A stretch of 40,602 bases of DNA from positions 1 through 40,602 of the forward strand of contig CACWPL010000028.1 in the NCBI GenBank assembly GCA_902762785.1, given 5' to 3'. Shown piece after piece: positions 1 through 8,877 of the stretch. The notes under the pieces are model-generated. The model was given only the letters and a program-made list of their open reading frames with translations, was not told the DNA's origin and made no database searches. Positions within the stretch are counted from its first letter, which is position 1, and each line of letters opens with the position of its first letter. Made by a program: the position numbers and the translations under genes. The DNA is from an uncultured Ruminococcus sp. Lineage in GTDB: Bacteria; Bacillota; Clostridia; Oscillospirales; Ruminococcaceae.

Positions 1-302
1 CCGTAGATCAGGCCCTGGATGCCGGCGATGATGGTGAACTCCGGCAGGAACGCGCCCGTCGGGTTGGCGATGAAGCCGACCACATCGCAGATCATGCCCG
101 CGGCGAACGCCACGGCAGGCCCCCCGAGCATGCCGATCACCGCGATGGCCAGGAACGCGAAATTGATCTTGAACAGCGGCAGGTTGATGGTGAACTTCTC
201 GATGATCATGGAGATGGCGATGAACAGGCCGGTCATCGTCAGGGTGCGCAGGTCGCCGAACTCCTTGGCGGAGCGCTCAAATGCAGAAAAAATGCTCTTC
301 AT
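1..302 (-). CDS. folT: Folate-type ECF transporter S component, 3' end beyond the window
   Basis: Membrane substrate-binding subunit (S component) of an energy-coupling factor vitamin transporter, probably for folates. About 100 N-terminal residues are visible, starting MKSIFSAFERSAKEF, with hydrophobic stretches and the pattern AISMIIEKF, FAFLAIAVIGMLGGP and FIANPTGAFLPEF that I recognise from FolT-like S components. The start is fixed by AAGGAGG (310-316) seven bases before ATG. The THF riboswitch directly upstream independently supports a folate substrate. The C-terminal half lies outside the window, so integrity cannot be judged. Another S-component specificity is possible but less likely given the riboswitch. 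Confidence 0.8.
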   Translation of the reverse strand, partial: MKSIFSAFERSAKEFGDLRTLTMTGLFIAISMIIEKFTINLPLFKINFAFLAIAVIGMLGGPAVAFAAGMICDVVGFIANPTGAFLPEFTIIAGIQGLIY

Positions 303-420
303 AGTGTTACCTCCTTACAGTACAGTGAAGAACGGGCTTCTAACGGAATGCGAACGAAACGTTCCGCATCGTGTACGTTCCAAAGGTAACATATGAAGAG
401 CTTTGAAATGATACATTCAG

Positions 421-535
421 CGGGATGCGGAGCCTATACCGCAAGGATACGCCCGATCGGGATGCATCCTTTTCGTCCCACCGGCAACTCCCCGTCCAGT
501 GGGCACTTAACGCACAGGCTCCTACTCTGTGTGAG
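421..535 (-). ncRNA. THF (tetrahydrofolate) riboswitch
   Basis: Read on the minus strand, this leader carries the conserved THF-riboswitch blocks in order: AGUAG, GCGUUAAGUG, a stem CCCACUGG/CCGGUGGG with a G-rich loop, ACGAA, GCGGUA, and CGCAUCC. The helix GAGCCU/AGGCUC closes the core. Known members bind reduced folates and control folate transport and synthesis genes, which fits the folT-like gene about 120 nt downstream. The outermost P1 helix is not obvious. I see no classical U-tract terminator between aptamer and ATG, so control may be translational (inference). The element begins only a few bases after the pfkA stop codon. Confidence 0.85.
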
Positions 536-541
536 TTCTGA

Positions 542-1507
542 TCAATACGCCGTATCGGTCAGGATGTCATAGAGACGGTCGATGAAGGGCTTCTTCATGG
601 CAAGGCCCTCCTGGAGGTCGATGTCATAGATCTGGCCGTCCTTCATGCCAACGATGCGGTTGCCGATGCCCTGCTCGAGCAGCTCAACTGCATGATAGCC
701 CATCTCCGTCGCAACGACACGGTCGCGCATCGTGGGCGAACCGCCGCGCTGTACATGGCCGAGCACGGTCGCTCTGGACTCGATGCCGGTCATCTCCTGG
801 ATCTCACGGGCGATGTTCTCGGTCTGGCCGACGCCCTCTGCAACGACGAGGATGAAGTGGTGCTTGCCGCCCTTCTCGCTCTTGGTCTTGATCATCTTGG
901 CCGCGATGGCGTTCAGATCATAGCCGCGCTCGAGAGTGATGGCTGCCTCTGCACCTGCTGCGATGGCAACGTTCACGGCGATGTAGCCGGCGCGTCTGCC
1001 CATGACCTCTACGACAGAGCAGCGGTCATGCGACTGGGTGGTGTCGCGCAGCTTGTCGATCATCTCCATGGCGGTGTTCATCGCAGTGTCATAGCCGATG
1101 GTATACTCAGTACACTGGATGTCGTTGTCGATGGTGCCGGGGATGCCGATGCAGGGGATGCCGACGCTCGACAGGTCGCCCGCACCGCGGAACGAACCGT
1201 CACCGCCGATGACGACGAGGCCCTCGAGGCCCATCTCCTCACAAACGGCCTTGCCCTTGAGCACGCCCTCCATGTTGCGGAACTCGGGGCATCTGGCAGT
1301 ATACAGGCAGGTGCCGCCGCGCTGGATGATGCCGGAAACGGTCCTTGCAGTCATGTCCACAAATTCCTTGTTCAGCAGTCCGACATAACCGCGCTGGATA
1401 CCAACGACCTCCATGTTCTTGGAAATGGCCGTGCGGGTCACAGCTCTGACGGCTGCGTTCATACCCGGCGCGTCACCGCCGCTGGTCAGTACACCGATCT
1501 TCTTCAT
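542..1507 (-). CDS. pfkA: ATP-dependent 6-phosphofructokinase
   Basis: Phosphorylates fructose 6-phosphate to fructose 1,6-bisphosphate, the committed step of glycolysis, in the cytosol. The length of 321 residues is standard for bacterial PfkA. Visible motifs are the nucleotide loop TSGGDAPGMNAAVRAV at the N-terminus, GGDGSFRGA (Gly after Asp is the ATP-type signature), PGTIDNDI with the catalytic aspartate, and MGRRAGYIAV. It follows dnaE on the same strand, as in many Firmicutes, but has its own promoter (1560-1588). A second phosphofructokinase, of pyrophosphate type, lies at 38201-39430. A GGAG about 11 bases before ATG serves as ribosome binding site. Confidence 0.97.
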   Translation of the reverse strand: MKKIGVLTSGGDAPGMNAAVRAVTRTAISKNMEVVGIQRGYVGLLNKEFVDMTARTVSGIIQRGGTCLYTARCPEFRNMEGVLKGKAVCEEMGLEGLVVIGGDGSFRGAGDLSSVGIPCIGIPGTIDNDIQCTEYTIGYDTAMNTAMEMIDKLRDTTQSHDRCSVVEVMGRRAGYIAVNVAIAAGAEAAITLERGYDLNAIAAKMIKTKSEKGGKHHFILVVAEGVGQTENIAREIQEMTGIESRATVLGHVQRGGSPTMRDRVVATEMGYHAVELLEQGIGNRIVGMKDGQIYDIDLQEGLAMKKPFIDRLYDILTDTAY

Positions 1508-1559
1508 AGTAACTCAAACTCCAATCTGAAAGTGTGATGATAACAAAGTTTACAACTCT

Positions 1560-1588
1560 ATTTTACTACATTTCCGCTATCCTGTCAA
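1560..1588 (-). promoter_or_regulatory. Sigma-A promoter of pfkA
   Basis: On the minus strand, -35 TTGACA (1583-1588), a 17-bp spacer and -10 TAAAAT (1560-1565) form a near-consensus promoter about 50 bases before the pfkA start. A-rich runs directly upstream could act as an UP element. It lets pfkA be transcribed independently of the dnaE operon. Confidence 0.85.
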
Positions 1589-1655
1589 GCCCTTTTTCGG
1601 TTTTTCGCAGAAAAGAAAGCCGGATATGCGGAAAAAGCACCGTCTCGCGACCGGG

Positions 1656-4600
1656 TCAGCCGCCCGGACGGCCTGTGCGGCGCCGACCTCCCGGGGCCGG
1701 GATCAGGCCGATGCGGTCGGCGGGGACGGCAGCCGTGAGCGCTTCGTAGAACGCGGCGTCCGGCGTGACGGTCAGCGGCTCGCGCGGTGTGACGTAGCCG
1801 CGGCGGTCGGTGAGGTAGAACACCACGCCTGTTTCCCCGGGGAAACGGCGGCACACGTCGGCGGCGGCGCGGAGGAGCGGCTGCTCCGTGCGGCTGTCGG
1901 CCTTGATGCACAGGCGCATCTCCCGCAGCATGGCGGGCAGCTCCCGTTCGGCCGTGACGGTCTCCACGATCAGCTCCTTGGCATCGTTGCGCAGGGAAAC
2001 GCTCCCCCCGATCAGCAGCGGCATGTCCGGGAGGAGCTTGCCGGCGCAGAGGACATAGCTCTGCGGGAAGACCGTCCCGCGGACGACGTCGCTCGCGTCC
2101 TCGAGCTCGAGGAACGCCATATCTGCGCCCTTTTTCGTCTGGTACTTCTTGACGCCATGCACCGTGCAGATCACCGTGACGCGCGCACGCTCCGGGAGGG
2201 AGCTGACCGCGGAGAGCGGTGTGGTGTGCAGGAGCGCCTGGAGATGGCGCATGCTGTCGAGCGGATGGCCGGTGATGTAGAGCCCGGTGGCCTCCTTCTC
2301 GAGCTGGAGACGCTGGAGGAGCGGGAAGTCCGCGGTGCGCGGGAGGGTGAGGTCGCCGTCTGCGGCGGATGCACCGTCGCCGAAGAGGCTCATCTGCCCC
2401 TCGATGGGGCTGCTGTGGCCGTCGGAGAGCGAATCGAGGACCTCGTCGATGCCCTGGAGCATGTCCCGGCGGCCATAGTCGAGGCAGTCGAGCGCACCGG
2501 CGCCGATCAGCGGCTCGAGGATGCGGCGATTCAGTCCCTGGGTGCTCATGCGTCTGCAAAAGTCGACAAAGCCGACGAATGGGCCTTTTTGACGCCGCTC
2601 GTTCGTCAGACGGTCGATGAAGCCCTTCCCTACCCCGCGGATCGCGAGGAGACCGAAGAGCATCCTGCCGTCCTGGAAGGTGAAGCACCAGTCGCCCTTG
2701 TTGATGTCGGGCGGGGCGATGGGGATGCCGGCCGCGCGGCATTCCTCGATGTAGGCGAGGAGCTTGCCTGTGTCGTGGATGACGCTGGTCATGAGGGCGG
2801 CCATGTAGTCCCCGAAATAATAGCGCTTGAGGTAGGCGGTATGGTACGCCACGAGCGCATAGGCGGCGGCGTGGGACTTGTTGAAGGCGTACTCCGCGAA
2901 GCCCTCCATCTGGTCGAAGATCTCGCGGGCGATGGGCTCGGGGATGCCGTTGGCGAGGGCGCCGACGCAGCCGTCCCCCTGCCCGGAGCCGTAGAGGAAC
3001 CGTGTGCGCTCCTGCTCCATGAGCTTGGGGTCCTTTTTCGACATGGCGCGGCGCACGAGGTCGGCCTGGCCGTAGGAATACCCGGCGAGCTTGCGGCAGA
3101 TCTGCATGACCTGCTCCTGGTAGACGATGCAGCCGTAGGTCACGTCGAGGATGTCCTCGAGCGCGGGGTGCAGATACGTCACCTGCGAGGGATCACGGCG
3201 GTTGCGGATGTAGGTCGGGATGGCGTCCATGGGGCCGGGACGGTAGAGCGCGAGGGCGGCGATCAGGTCCTCCATGCGCTCCGGCCGCAGACGCATGAGG
3301 AATCCGCGCATCCCCGGGCTCTCGAGCTGGAACACGCCGGAGGTGTCGCCGCTCGCGATCAGCGCGTAGACCGCCGGGTCGTCGGTCGGGACATCGCTCA
3401 CGCGAAAGCCCGGTGTGTGGCGGGAGATGGCCTTTTCGGCATCGCGGATGATCGTCAGGTTGCGCAGGCCGAGGAAGTCCATCTTCAGGAGACCGAGCAG
3501 GTCGAGCTCCTTCATCGTGTACTGGGTGATGATCGTGTCGTCGCTCTTCTGGAGCGGGACATAGTCGCTCACGGGGGTCGGTGTGATGACGACGCCGGCG
3601 GCATGGGTGGAGGAATGACGCGGCATCCCCTCGATCCTCATGGCAAGGTCGAGGAGACGGCGGATCTGCTCGTCCGTGGCGGCGAGCTCGCGCAGCTCCT
3701 TGCTGCTGTCGAGCGCCTCACGGAGCCCCATATTGCTGTCGATGAGCTTGGAGACACGGTCTGTCGTGGCATAGGGCAGCTCCAGGACACGTCCCACGTC
3801 CTTGACGGCGGCGCGAGCCTTGAGCGTATCGAACGCGATGATCTCGGCCACGCGGTCGGCACCATAGCGCCGGACGACGTATTCCTTGACGCGGGCGCGT
3901 CCGTTGATGCAGAAGTCGATGTCGAGGTCGGGCATGTTGCCGCGCTCGACGTTCAGGAAGCGCTCGAACAGGAGCTGATAGCGGATGGGGTCGATCTGGG
4001 TGATGCCGATGCAGTAGGCGCACAGGCTCCCGGCGCCCGAGCCGCGTCCCGGCCCGACGGGGATGTCCTGGCTGCGTGCATAGCGGATGAAGTCCCACAC
4101 GATCAAGAAATAATCCACGAAGCCCATCCGCTCGATGACGTCGAGCTCATGGGCGAGACGGTCGCGGACGGCTTGTGACGGCGACGTCCCGTAGCGCTCG
4201 CGCAGACCGCGCTCGCAGAGATCACGGAGGAAGGCAGCATTGTCCGTCACACCGTCCTGCCGGAACTGCGGCAGCTTGCGCTCCCCGAAGGTCAGCTCGA
4301 CCCGGCAGCGGTCGGCGATGCGGCGCGTATTGGTGAGCGCCTCGGGGACGGCGCCGAACCGCGCGGCCATCTCCTCGGTGGAGCGGAGGTAGTATTCAGG
4401 CGTGGTGAAGCCCATCCCGGTCTTCTCGCTGATGGTCTTGCCGGTCTGGATGCAGAGGAGGACCTTGTGCATCTCGGCGTCCTCGCGGCGCAGGTAGTGG
4501 ACGTCGTTGGTCGCGGCGAGCGGGATGCCCGTCTCGCGGGCGATGCGCAGCAGGCCCGGCAGCACCTGCTTCTCCTCGGGCAGACCGTGGTCCTGGATCT

Positions 4601-5126
4601 CGAGGAAGTAGTTCCCCTCCCCGAACAGATCGCGGTAGCGCAGCGCGGTCTGCTTGGCGGCGGCATAGTCCCCGTCGAGCAGGAGCCGCGGCAGCTCCCC
4701 CGCCAGGCAGGCCGAGAGGCAGATCAGTCCCTTGTGGTACCTTTGCAAAAGCTCCCAGTCCACGCGGGGCTTGTGGTAGAAGCCCTCGAGATTCGCGAGG
4801 GAGACGAGCTTCATGAGGTTCTGATACCCCTCGTTCGTCTCACACAGCAGGATGAGATGATAGCTCTTGCCGTCGAGGAGGTGGTCGCGGTCGTGACGCG
4901 TGCGTCTGGCGACATAGACCTCGCAGCCGATGATCGGGCGGATCCCGGCGGCCTTGGCCATCTTATAAAAAGGAACGGCGGCGTACAGATTCCCATGATC
5001 GGTCACTGCCACCGCCGTCTGCCCGTGCGCCTTCACGGACGCGATCAGCTCCTCGAGACGGCAGGCGCCGTCCAGGAGACTGTATGCGCTGTGTACATGG
5101 AGATGCACGAAGTCAGCTCTCTCCAT
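1656..5126 (-). CDS. dnaE: DNA polymerase III alpha subunit, DnaE type
   Basis: Replicative-family C polymerase of about 1156 residues. In Firmicutes with PolC, DnaE is thought to extend primers; whether PolC exists here cannot be seen. The N-terminal PHP domain starts FVHLHVHSAYSLLDG and includes TDHGNLY. The palm carries PGRGSGAGSLCAYC and PDLDIDF with catalytic aspartates. Next come the fingers, a helix-hairpin-helix region and a C-terminal OB-fold stretch (VTVICTVHGVKKYQTKKG). I chose ATG at 5126 because AAAGGAG precedes it by a normal distance and the product starts MERADFVHLHVH; the frame stays open 21 codons further upstream. It overlaps the whiA stop by 14 nt, so translation is probably coupled. 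Confidence 0.96.
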   Translation of the reverse strand: MERADFVHLHVHSAYSLLDGACRLEELIASVKAHGQTAVAVTDHGNLYAAVPFYKMAKAAGIRPIIGCEVYVARRTRHDRDHLLDGKSYHLILLCETNEGYQNLMKLVSLANLEGFYHKPRVDWELLQRYHKGLICLSACLAGELPRLLLDGDYAAAKQTALRYRDLFGEGNYFLEIQDHGLPEEKQVLPGLLRIARETGIPLAATNDVHYLRREDAEMHKVLLCIQTGKTISEKTGMGFTTPEYYLRSTEEMAARFGAVPEALTNTRRIADRCRVELTFGERKLPQFRQDGVTDNAAFLRDLCERGLRERYGTSPSQAVRDRLAHELDVIERMGFVDYFLIVWDFIRYARSQDIPVGPGRGSGAGSLCAYCIGITQIDPIRYQLLFERFLNVERGNMPDLDIDFCINGRARVKEYVVRRYGADRVAEIIAFDTLKARAAVKDVGRVLELPYATTDRVSKLIDSNMGLREALDSSKELRELAATDEQIRRLLDLAMRIEGMPRHSSTHAAGVVITPTPVSDYVPLQKSDDTIITQYTMKELDLLGLLKMDFLGLRNLTIIRDAEKAISRHTPGFRVSDVPTDDPAVYALIASGDTSGVFQLESPGMRGFLMRLRPERMEDLIAALALYRPGPMDAIPTYIRNRRDPSQVTYLHPALEDILDVTYGCIVYQEQVMQICRKLAGYSYGQADLVRRAMSKKDPKLMEQERTRFLYGSGQGDGCVGALANGIPEPIAREIFDQMEGFAEYAFNKSHAAAYALVAYHTAYLKRYYFGDYMAALMTSVIHDTGKLLAYIEECRAAGIPIAPPDINKGDWCFTFQDGRMLFGLLAIRGVGKGFIDRLTNERRQKGPFVGFVDFCRRMSTQGLNRRILEPLIGAGALDCLDYGRRDMLQGIDEVLDSLSDGHSSPIEGQMSLFGDGASAADGDLTLPRTADFPLLQRLQLEKEATGLYITGHPLDSMRHLQALLHTTPLSAVSSLPERARVTVICTVHGVKKYQTKKGADMAFLELEDASDVVRGTVFPQSYVLCAGKLLPDMPLLIGGSVSLRNDAKELIVETVTAERELPAMLREMRLCIKADSRTEQPLLRAAADVCRRFPGETGVVFYLTDRRGYVTPREPLTVTPDAAFYEALTAAVPADRIGLIPAPGGRRRTGRPGG

Positions 5127-6033
5127 TTTGGTGCTCCTTTCGATAGGCCGCCGCGATGGCGGCAAGACGCTGGAACCGATGATTGACACCGCTGCGCCCG
5201 ATGGGCTTCGAGAGCATCTCCGAGAGCTCGGAAAGGCTCAGATGCGGGTTCTCCATCCGCAGCTCGGCGAGCTCGCGGAGGTCGGGCGAGAGGTCCTTCA
5301 TGCCGTCGGCACGGATGATCTCCTCGATGTCCCGGCACTGGCGCTCCGAGGCATTGATGACCTTGTCGATGTTAGCCATATCGCAGTTGTTCATGCGGTT
5401 GACGCGGTTCTTGACCTCCTTGTCGATCTGGATGTCGATGAGGTCGAGCGTACACCGCTGGGCACCCATGAAGGTGAGCAGATCGCCGATCTCCTCGCAG
5501 ACCTTCAGATAGGCCGACCAGGCGTACTTCCGCTGCGTCACGTTCGGATGGACTCCGACGCTCAGGAGGATGTCGCACAGATCGTGGCACAGATCCTCCG
5601 TCGGTGCGGCGAACTCGAGGTGGTACTCCTTCTGCGGGTCGATGACCGTCCCGCAGGTCAGGAACACGCCGCCGAGGAACGCGCCCATGCTGTTCATCGG
5701 CAGATTGCGCATATCCACGCGCCGGTCCTCATGGATGTGGAAGGTGTGGCGGATGCGCGTGACGGCCTCCTCTCCGGTGATCCGGTAGGTGCAGAGCACG
5801 CTGCCGTCGCGGCGCTCCGTCCGCTCGATCGAGAGCGGCACGGCGGCACCGAACACGGTCTTCATCAGCACCGGGAACACCGAAGCGAACACCTCGCTGG
5901 TGCTCTTGAGCGTGAGCTCGGTGCGGGAGACGGAGCGTCCGTAGAGCAGCATCCCATAGAGGCAGGCGAAGCGCCTGTCCTGATCCGTGATGGTGCTGCG
6001 GATGCATTCACGGACCTGATGTGAAAATGACAT
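5113..6033 (-). CDS. whiA: DNA-binding protein WhiA
   Basis: WhiA is a Gram-positive protein that joins a degenerate LAGLIDADG homing-endonuclease fold to a C-terminal helix-turn-helix. It is linked to sporulation in Streptomyces and to cell division in Bacillus. The 306 residues match the family. The N-terminal stretch RFACLYGMLLYGRS and the C-terminal MENPHLSLSELSEMLSKPIGRSGVNHRF (helix-turn-helix) are typical. It sits 20 nt after rapZ and overlaps dnaE. Many Firmicutes have yvcK between rapZ and whiA; here that gene is missing. Confidence 0.95.
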   Translation of the reverse strand: MSFSHQVRECIRSTITDQDRRFACLYGMLLYGRSVSRTELTLKSTSEVFASVFPVLMKTVFGAAVPLSIERTERRDGSVLCTYRITGEEAVTRIRHTFHIHEDRRVDMRNLPMNSMGAFLGGVFLTCGTVIDPQKEYHLEFAAPTEDLCHDLCDILLSVGVHPNVTQRKYAWSAYLKVCEEIGDLLTFMGAQRCTLDLIDIQIDKEVKNRVNRMNNCDMANIDKVINASERQCRDIEEIIRADGMKDLSPDLRELAELRMENPHLSLSELSEMLSKPIGRSGVNHRFQRLAAIAAAYRKEHQNGES

Positions 6034-6053
6034 ATCCTCACCTCGGCGGCCGT

Positions 6054-6917
6054 TCAGTGGCCCTTGGTAATATCGCGGTGGAGCTTATAGACACGGTAGC
6101 CCTTTGCGGCGATGGCGTCCCCGACCAGCTCGGCGAAGGTCACGGAGCGGTGCTGGCCGCCTGTGCAGCCGAAAGCGACCACGAGCTGGCTCTTCCCCTC
6201 CGCGATGTAGAGCGGGAGGAGGAAGGTCAGGAGGTCGGTGATCTTCGAGAACAGCATCAGCGAGTCGTTCGACCGCATCACATGGTCGCGCACGACGCTC
6301 TCGAGCCCGGTGCGCGGACGCAGCTCCGGGACGTAGTAGGGGTTCGGCAGACAGCGGACGTCGAACACGAGATCCGCCTCCGCCGAGATGCCGTACTTGA
6401 AGCCGAAGGACATCATCTTGACCTGGATGGAGTCGTTCTGGTTCTCCAGGAAGATGTCGCGGATCTCCTTCCCGAGCTGGGAGGTGCTCATGAGCGACGT
6501 GTCGATGCGGTAATCCGCCTTGGCGTGCAGCGGCGCGAGCAGCTCCCGCTCGAGCCGGATGGCCTCCTCCACGGAGCTGCACTTCTCCAGCAGCGGATGG
6601 CGGCGGCGCGTCTCCTTGTAGCGGGTGAGCAGCACGTCGTCTGCCGTATCCATGAACACGATCCGCAGCGCCTCCTGCCGCTCCTCCTTGAGGACGTGCA
6701 GGACGTTGTAGATCTCCGAGAACATGTCGCCCGTCCGCACATCGACGGCCACGGCGAGCTTGTTCAGGCTCCCGCCTGCCTGCTCGCAGACATCCACGAA
6801 TTTCGGGATCAGCGTCGGCGGGAGATTGTCGATGCAATAGAACCCGATGTCCTCCATCACCTTCATGACGGTCGATTTCCCCGACCCGGACATCCCGGTC
6901 ACGATCACGAGCTGCAT
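6054..6917 (-). CDS. rapZ: RapZ/YvcJ family nucleotide-binding protein
   Basis: P-loop nucleotide-binding protein of 287 residues. In enterobacteria RapZ is an RNase adaptor controlling amino-sugar synthesis; the role in Firmicutes is less clear. The Walker A motif GMSGSGKS lies at residues 8-15, followed by EDIGFYCIDNLPP. The conserved C-terminal domain contains FGCTGGQHRSV. The ribosome binding site GGAG lies inside the last codons of murB, which ends only four bases upstream, so the pair is likely translationally coupled. Length and motifs look intact. Confidence 0.95.
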   Translation of the reverse strand: MQLVIVTGMSGSGKSTVMKVMEDIGFYCIDNLPPTLIPKFVDVCEQAGGSLNKLAVAVDVRTGDMFSEIYNVLHVLKEERQEALRIVFMDTADDVLLTRYKETRRRHPLLEKCSSVEEAIRLERELLAPLHAKADYRIDTSLMSTSQLGKEIRDIFLENQNDSIQVKMMSFGFKYGISAEADLVFDVRCLPNPYYVPELRPRTGLESVVRDHVMRSNDSLMLFSKITDLLTFLLPLYIAEGKSQLVVAFGCTGGQHRSVTFAELVGDAIAAKGYRVYKLHRDITKGH

Positions 6918-6921
6918 CCGA

Positions 6922-7845
6922 TCACGCTCCTAACTCGATGTCGCCGAGCAGCACCGGCTCCATCTCGAGCAAATAGCCCGTTTCTTTCTTGACGCGGTCG
7001 CGCACCTCGCGGCAGAGCGCGAGCACGTCGGCCGCGGTGGCGTCGCCCGTGTTCACGACGAAGCCCGCATGCTTCTCACTGACCTGCGCACCGCCGACGG
7101 TCAGTCCCTTGAGGCCGCACTCGTCGATCAGCTTGGAGGCATAGCTCCCCGCGGGACGCTTGAAGGTGCTCCCGGCGCTCGGGAGGTCGAGCGGCTGCTT
7201 GTCGCTGCGGCGCTGGAGGAAGTCCTGCATCTGTGCAGTGATCTCGGCCGGGTCGCCAGCCTCGAGCTGCATCGTCACGGTCAGGATGATGCAGTCGGGA
7301 TGGTCCATGAACCAGCTATGCCGATGGCCGAGGTCGAGCTGGGAGGCCTTGCGCATGTGGATCTCGCCCTTGGGGTCGAGGTAGGTGCAGGAGCTGACGA
7401 TCTGGCTCATCTCATAGCCATAGGCGCCCGCGTTCATGAAGAGCGCGCCGCCGATGCTCCCGGGGATGCCGCTGAGGCCCTCCATGCCGGTCTGTCCATG
7501 CTCCTCGGCGGACTTGGCGGCGCGGATCAGCATCGCGCCGGCCTCGCATTTGAGGGTGTGGGGCGTCTTCCACTCCATGTTGGAGAAGCGGCTCCCGATG
7601 TGCAGGATGATGCCGCGGAAGCCTTCGTCCGCTGCGAGGATGTTGCTCCCGCGTCCCATCACGAAATAGGGCATCCCCGTCTCACGGCAGAACTGCACGA
7701 GCTGTGCGAGTCCTTGCTCGGAGCTGATCTCTGCCCAATAGTCGGCCGCACCGCCGATGTGGAAAGTGGTATGCGATGCGAGCGGCACCTGCTCGGTCAG
7801 CTCGATGTCCCAGCGGTCACAGATCTCCAGCAGCTTCTCTCTCAT
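6922..7845 (-). CDS. murB: UDP-N-acetylenolpyruvoylglucosamine reductase
   Basis: FAD- and NADPH-dependent enzyme that reduces enolpyruvyl-UDP-GlcNAc to UDP-MurNAc, the second committed step of peptidoglycan precursor synthesis. The 307 residues match MurB. Visible motifs are SHTTFHIGGAADYWAE near the N-terminus (FAD-binding), LSGIPGSIGGALFMNAGAYG, and SAGSTFKRPAGSYASKLIDE, which carries the serine proton donor. The start is supported by AGGAGG just upstream. It lies between hprK and rapZ in the usual Firmicutes order. Confidence 0.96.
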   Translation of the reverse strand: MREKLLEICDRWDIELTEQVPLASHTTFHIGGAADYWAEISSEQGLAQLVQFCRETGMPYFVMGRGSNILAADEGFRGIILHIGSRFSNMEWKTPHTLKCEAGAMLIRAAKSAEEHGQTGMEGLSGIPGSIGGALFMNAGAYGYEMSQIVSSCTYLDPKGEIHMRKASQLDLGHRHSWFMDHPDCIILTVTMQLEAGDPAEITAQMQDFLQRRSDKQPLDLPSAGSTFKRPAGSYASKLIDECGLKGLTVGGAQVSEKHAGFVVNTGDATAADVLALCREVRDRVKKETGYLLEMEPVLLGDIELGA

Positions 7846-7878
7846 AGTTCCTCCTCATGTGATGATGCGCGTAACGGA

Positions 7879-8838
7879 TCAAAATGCATCGTAGTCCTTG
7901 ACGGTCTCCGTGCCCTCCATGTCCATGCCGAGACGGTCGAGCAGCTCGGTGGCGGCGTTGTAGCCCATCTTTTTCTGGCGGTTGTTCATCGCGGCGACCT
8001 CCAGGATGACGGCGAGGTTACGGCCGGGCTTGACGGGGATGGTCAGGCTCGGGACCTTGACGCCGAGGATGGAGGCGTACTGCGTGTCGACGCCCATGCG
8101 GTCGTAGATCTTCTCGGGGTTCCAGAGCTCCATCTCGACCACGAGGTCGATCTTCTCCGTGACCTTGACCGCGCCCATACCGAACAGGCGGCGGGCATTG
8201 ATGATGCCGATGCCGCGCAGCTCGAGGAAGTGGCGGATGTTGTCCGGCGACGAGCCGACCAGCGAGATGTTGGACACCTTGCGGATCTCGACGGCATCGT
8301 CCGCGACGAGGCGGTGGCCGCGCTTGACGAGCTCGATGGCCGTCTCGCTCTTGCCGACGCCGCTCTCACCGGTGATGAACACGCCCTCGCCGTAGATCTC
8401 GATGAGCACGCCGTGGCGCGTGATGCGCGGGGCGAGGTTGAGGTTGAGGAACGCGATCAGGCCGGACATGAAGTTCGAGGTGCTCTCCTTGCTGCGCAGC
8501 AGGGGCATGTCGTACTTCTGGGCGAGCTCGAGCATCTCCGAGAAATACGGCAGCTCGCGCGCGATGATGAGCGCCGGCAGCTTCTGGGAGAAGAGCAGCT
8601 CGAGACGCTCGCGGCGGGTCTTCTCGTCGATCGTGGAGAGGTAGGCGAACTCCATCTTGCCGATGATCTGGATGCGCTCCGGGTTGAAGTACTCATAAAA
8701 GCCCATGAGCTGCAAGCCCGGACGGTTGACGTCGTTCTCGTCGATCAGGATCTCGGCCGGATCCTTGGGGAGATAGATGACCTCGAGCTTGAACTCGTCG
8801 ATGATCTTTTTGAGGGTGATCGTGAATTTTTCAGCCAT
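7879..8838 (-). CDS. hprK: HPr kinase/phosphorylase
   Basis: Bifunctional sensor enzyme that phosphorylates HPr on Ser-46 and reverses this, controlling carbon catabolite repression in low-GC Gram-positives. About 319 residues. The P-loop GESGVGKSETAIEL is preceded by RHGVLIEIYGEG, and the HprK signature RGIGIINARRLFGMGAV follows. The start is ATG 8838 (MAEKFTITLKK): AAGGAG lies nine bases upstream. An in-frame TTG nine bases further upstream overlaps that ribosome binding site and is unlikely. No ptsH is seen in the window. Confidence 0.96.
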   Translation of the reverse strand: MAEKFTITLKKIIDEFKLEVIYLPKDPAEILIDENDVNRPGLQLMGFYEYFNPERIQIIGKMEFAYLSTIDEKTRRERLELLFSQKLPALIIARELPYFSEMLELAQKYDMPLLRSKESTSNFMSGLIAFLNLNLAPRITRHGVLIEIYGEGVFITGESGVGKSETAIELVKRGHRLVADDAVEIRKVSNISLVGSSPDNIRHFLELRGIGIINARRLFGMGAVKVTEKIDLVVEMELWNPEKIYDRMGVDTQYASILGVKVPSLTIPVKPGRNLAVILEVAAMNNRQKKMGYNAATELLDRLGMDMEGTETVKDYDAF

Positions 8839-8877
8839 TGTGAGCAACTCCTTTTTATTTGGTATCGTGATAGGGCC

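Noticed and set aside
1626-4178. Long open frame (about 850 codons) on the plus strand opposite dnaE
   Set aside because: Antisense frame produced by the high-GC codon pattern; low-complexity Ala/Val/Glu/Asp/Arg composition, no motif, and dnaE on the other strand is certain.
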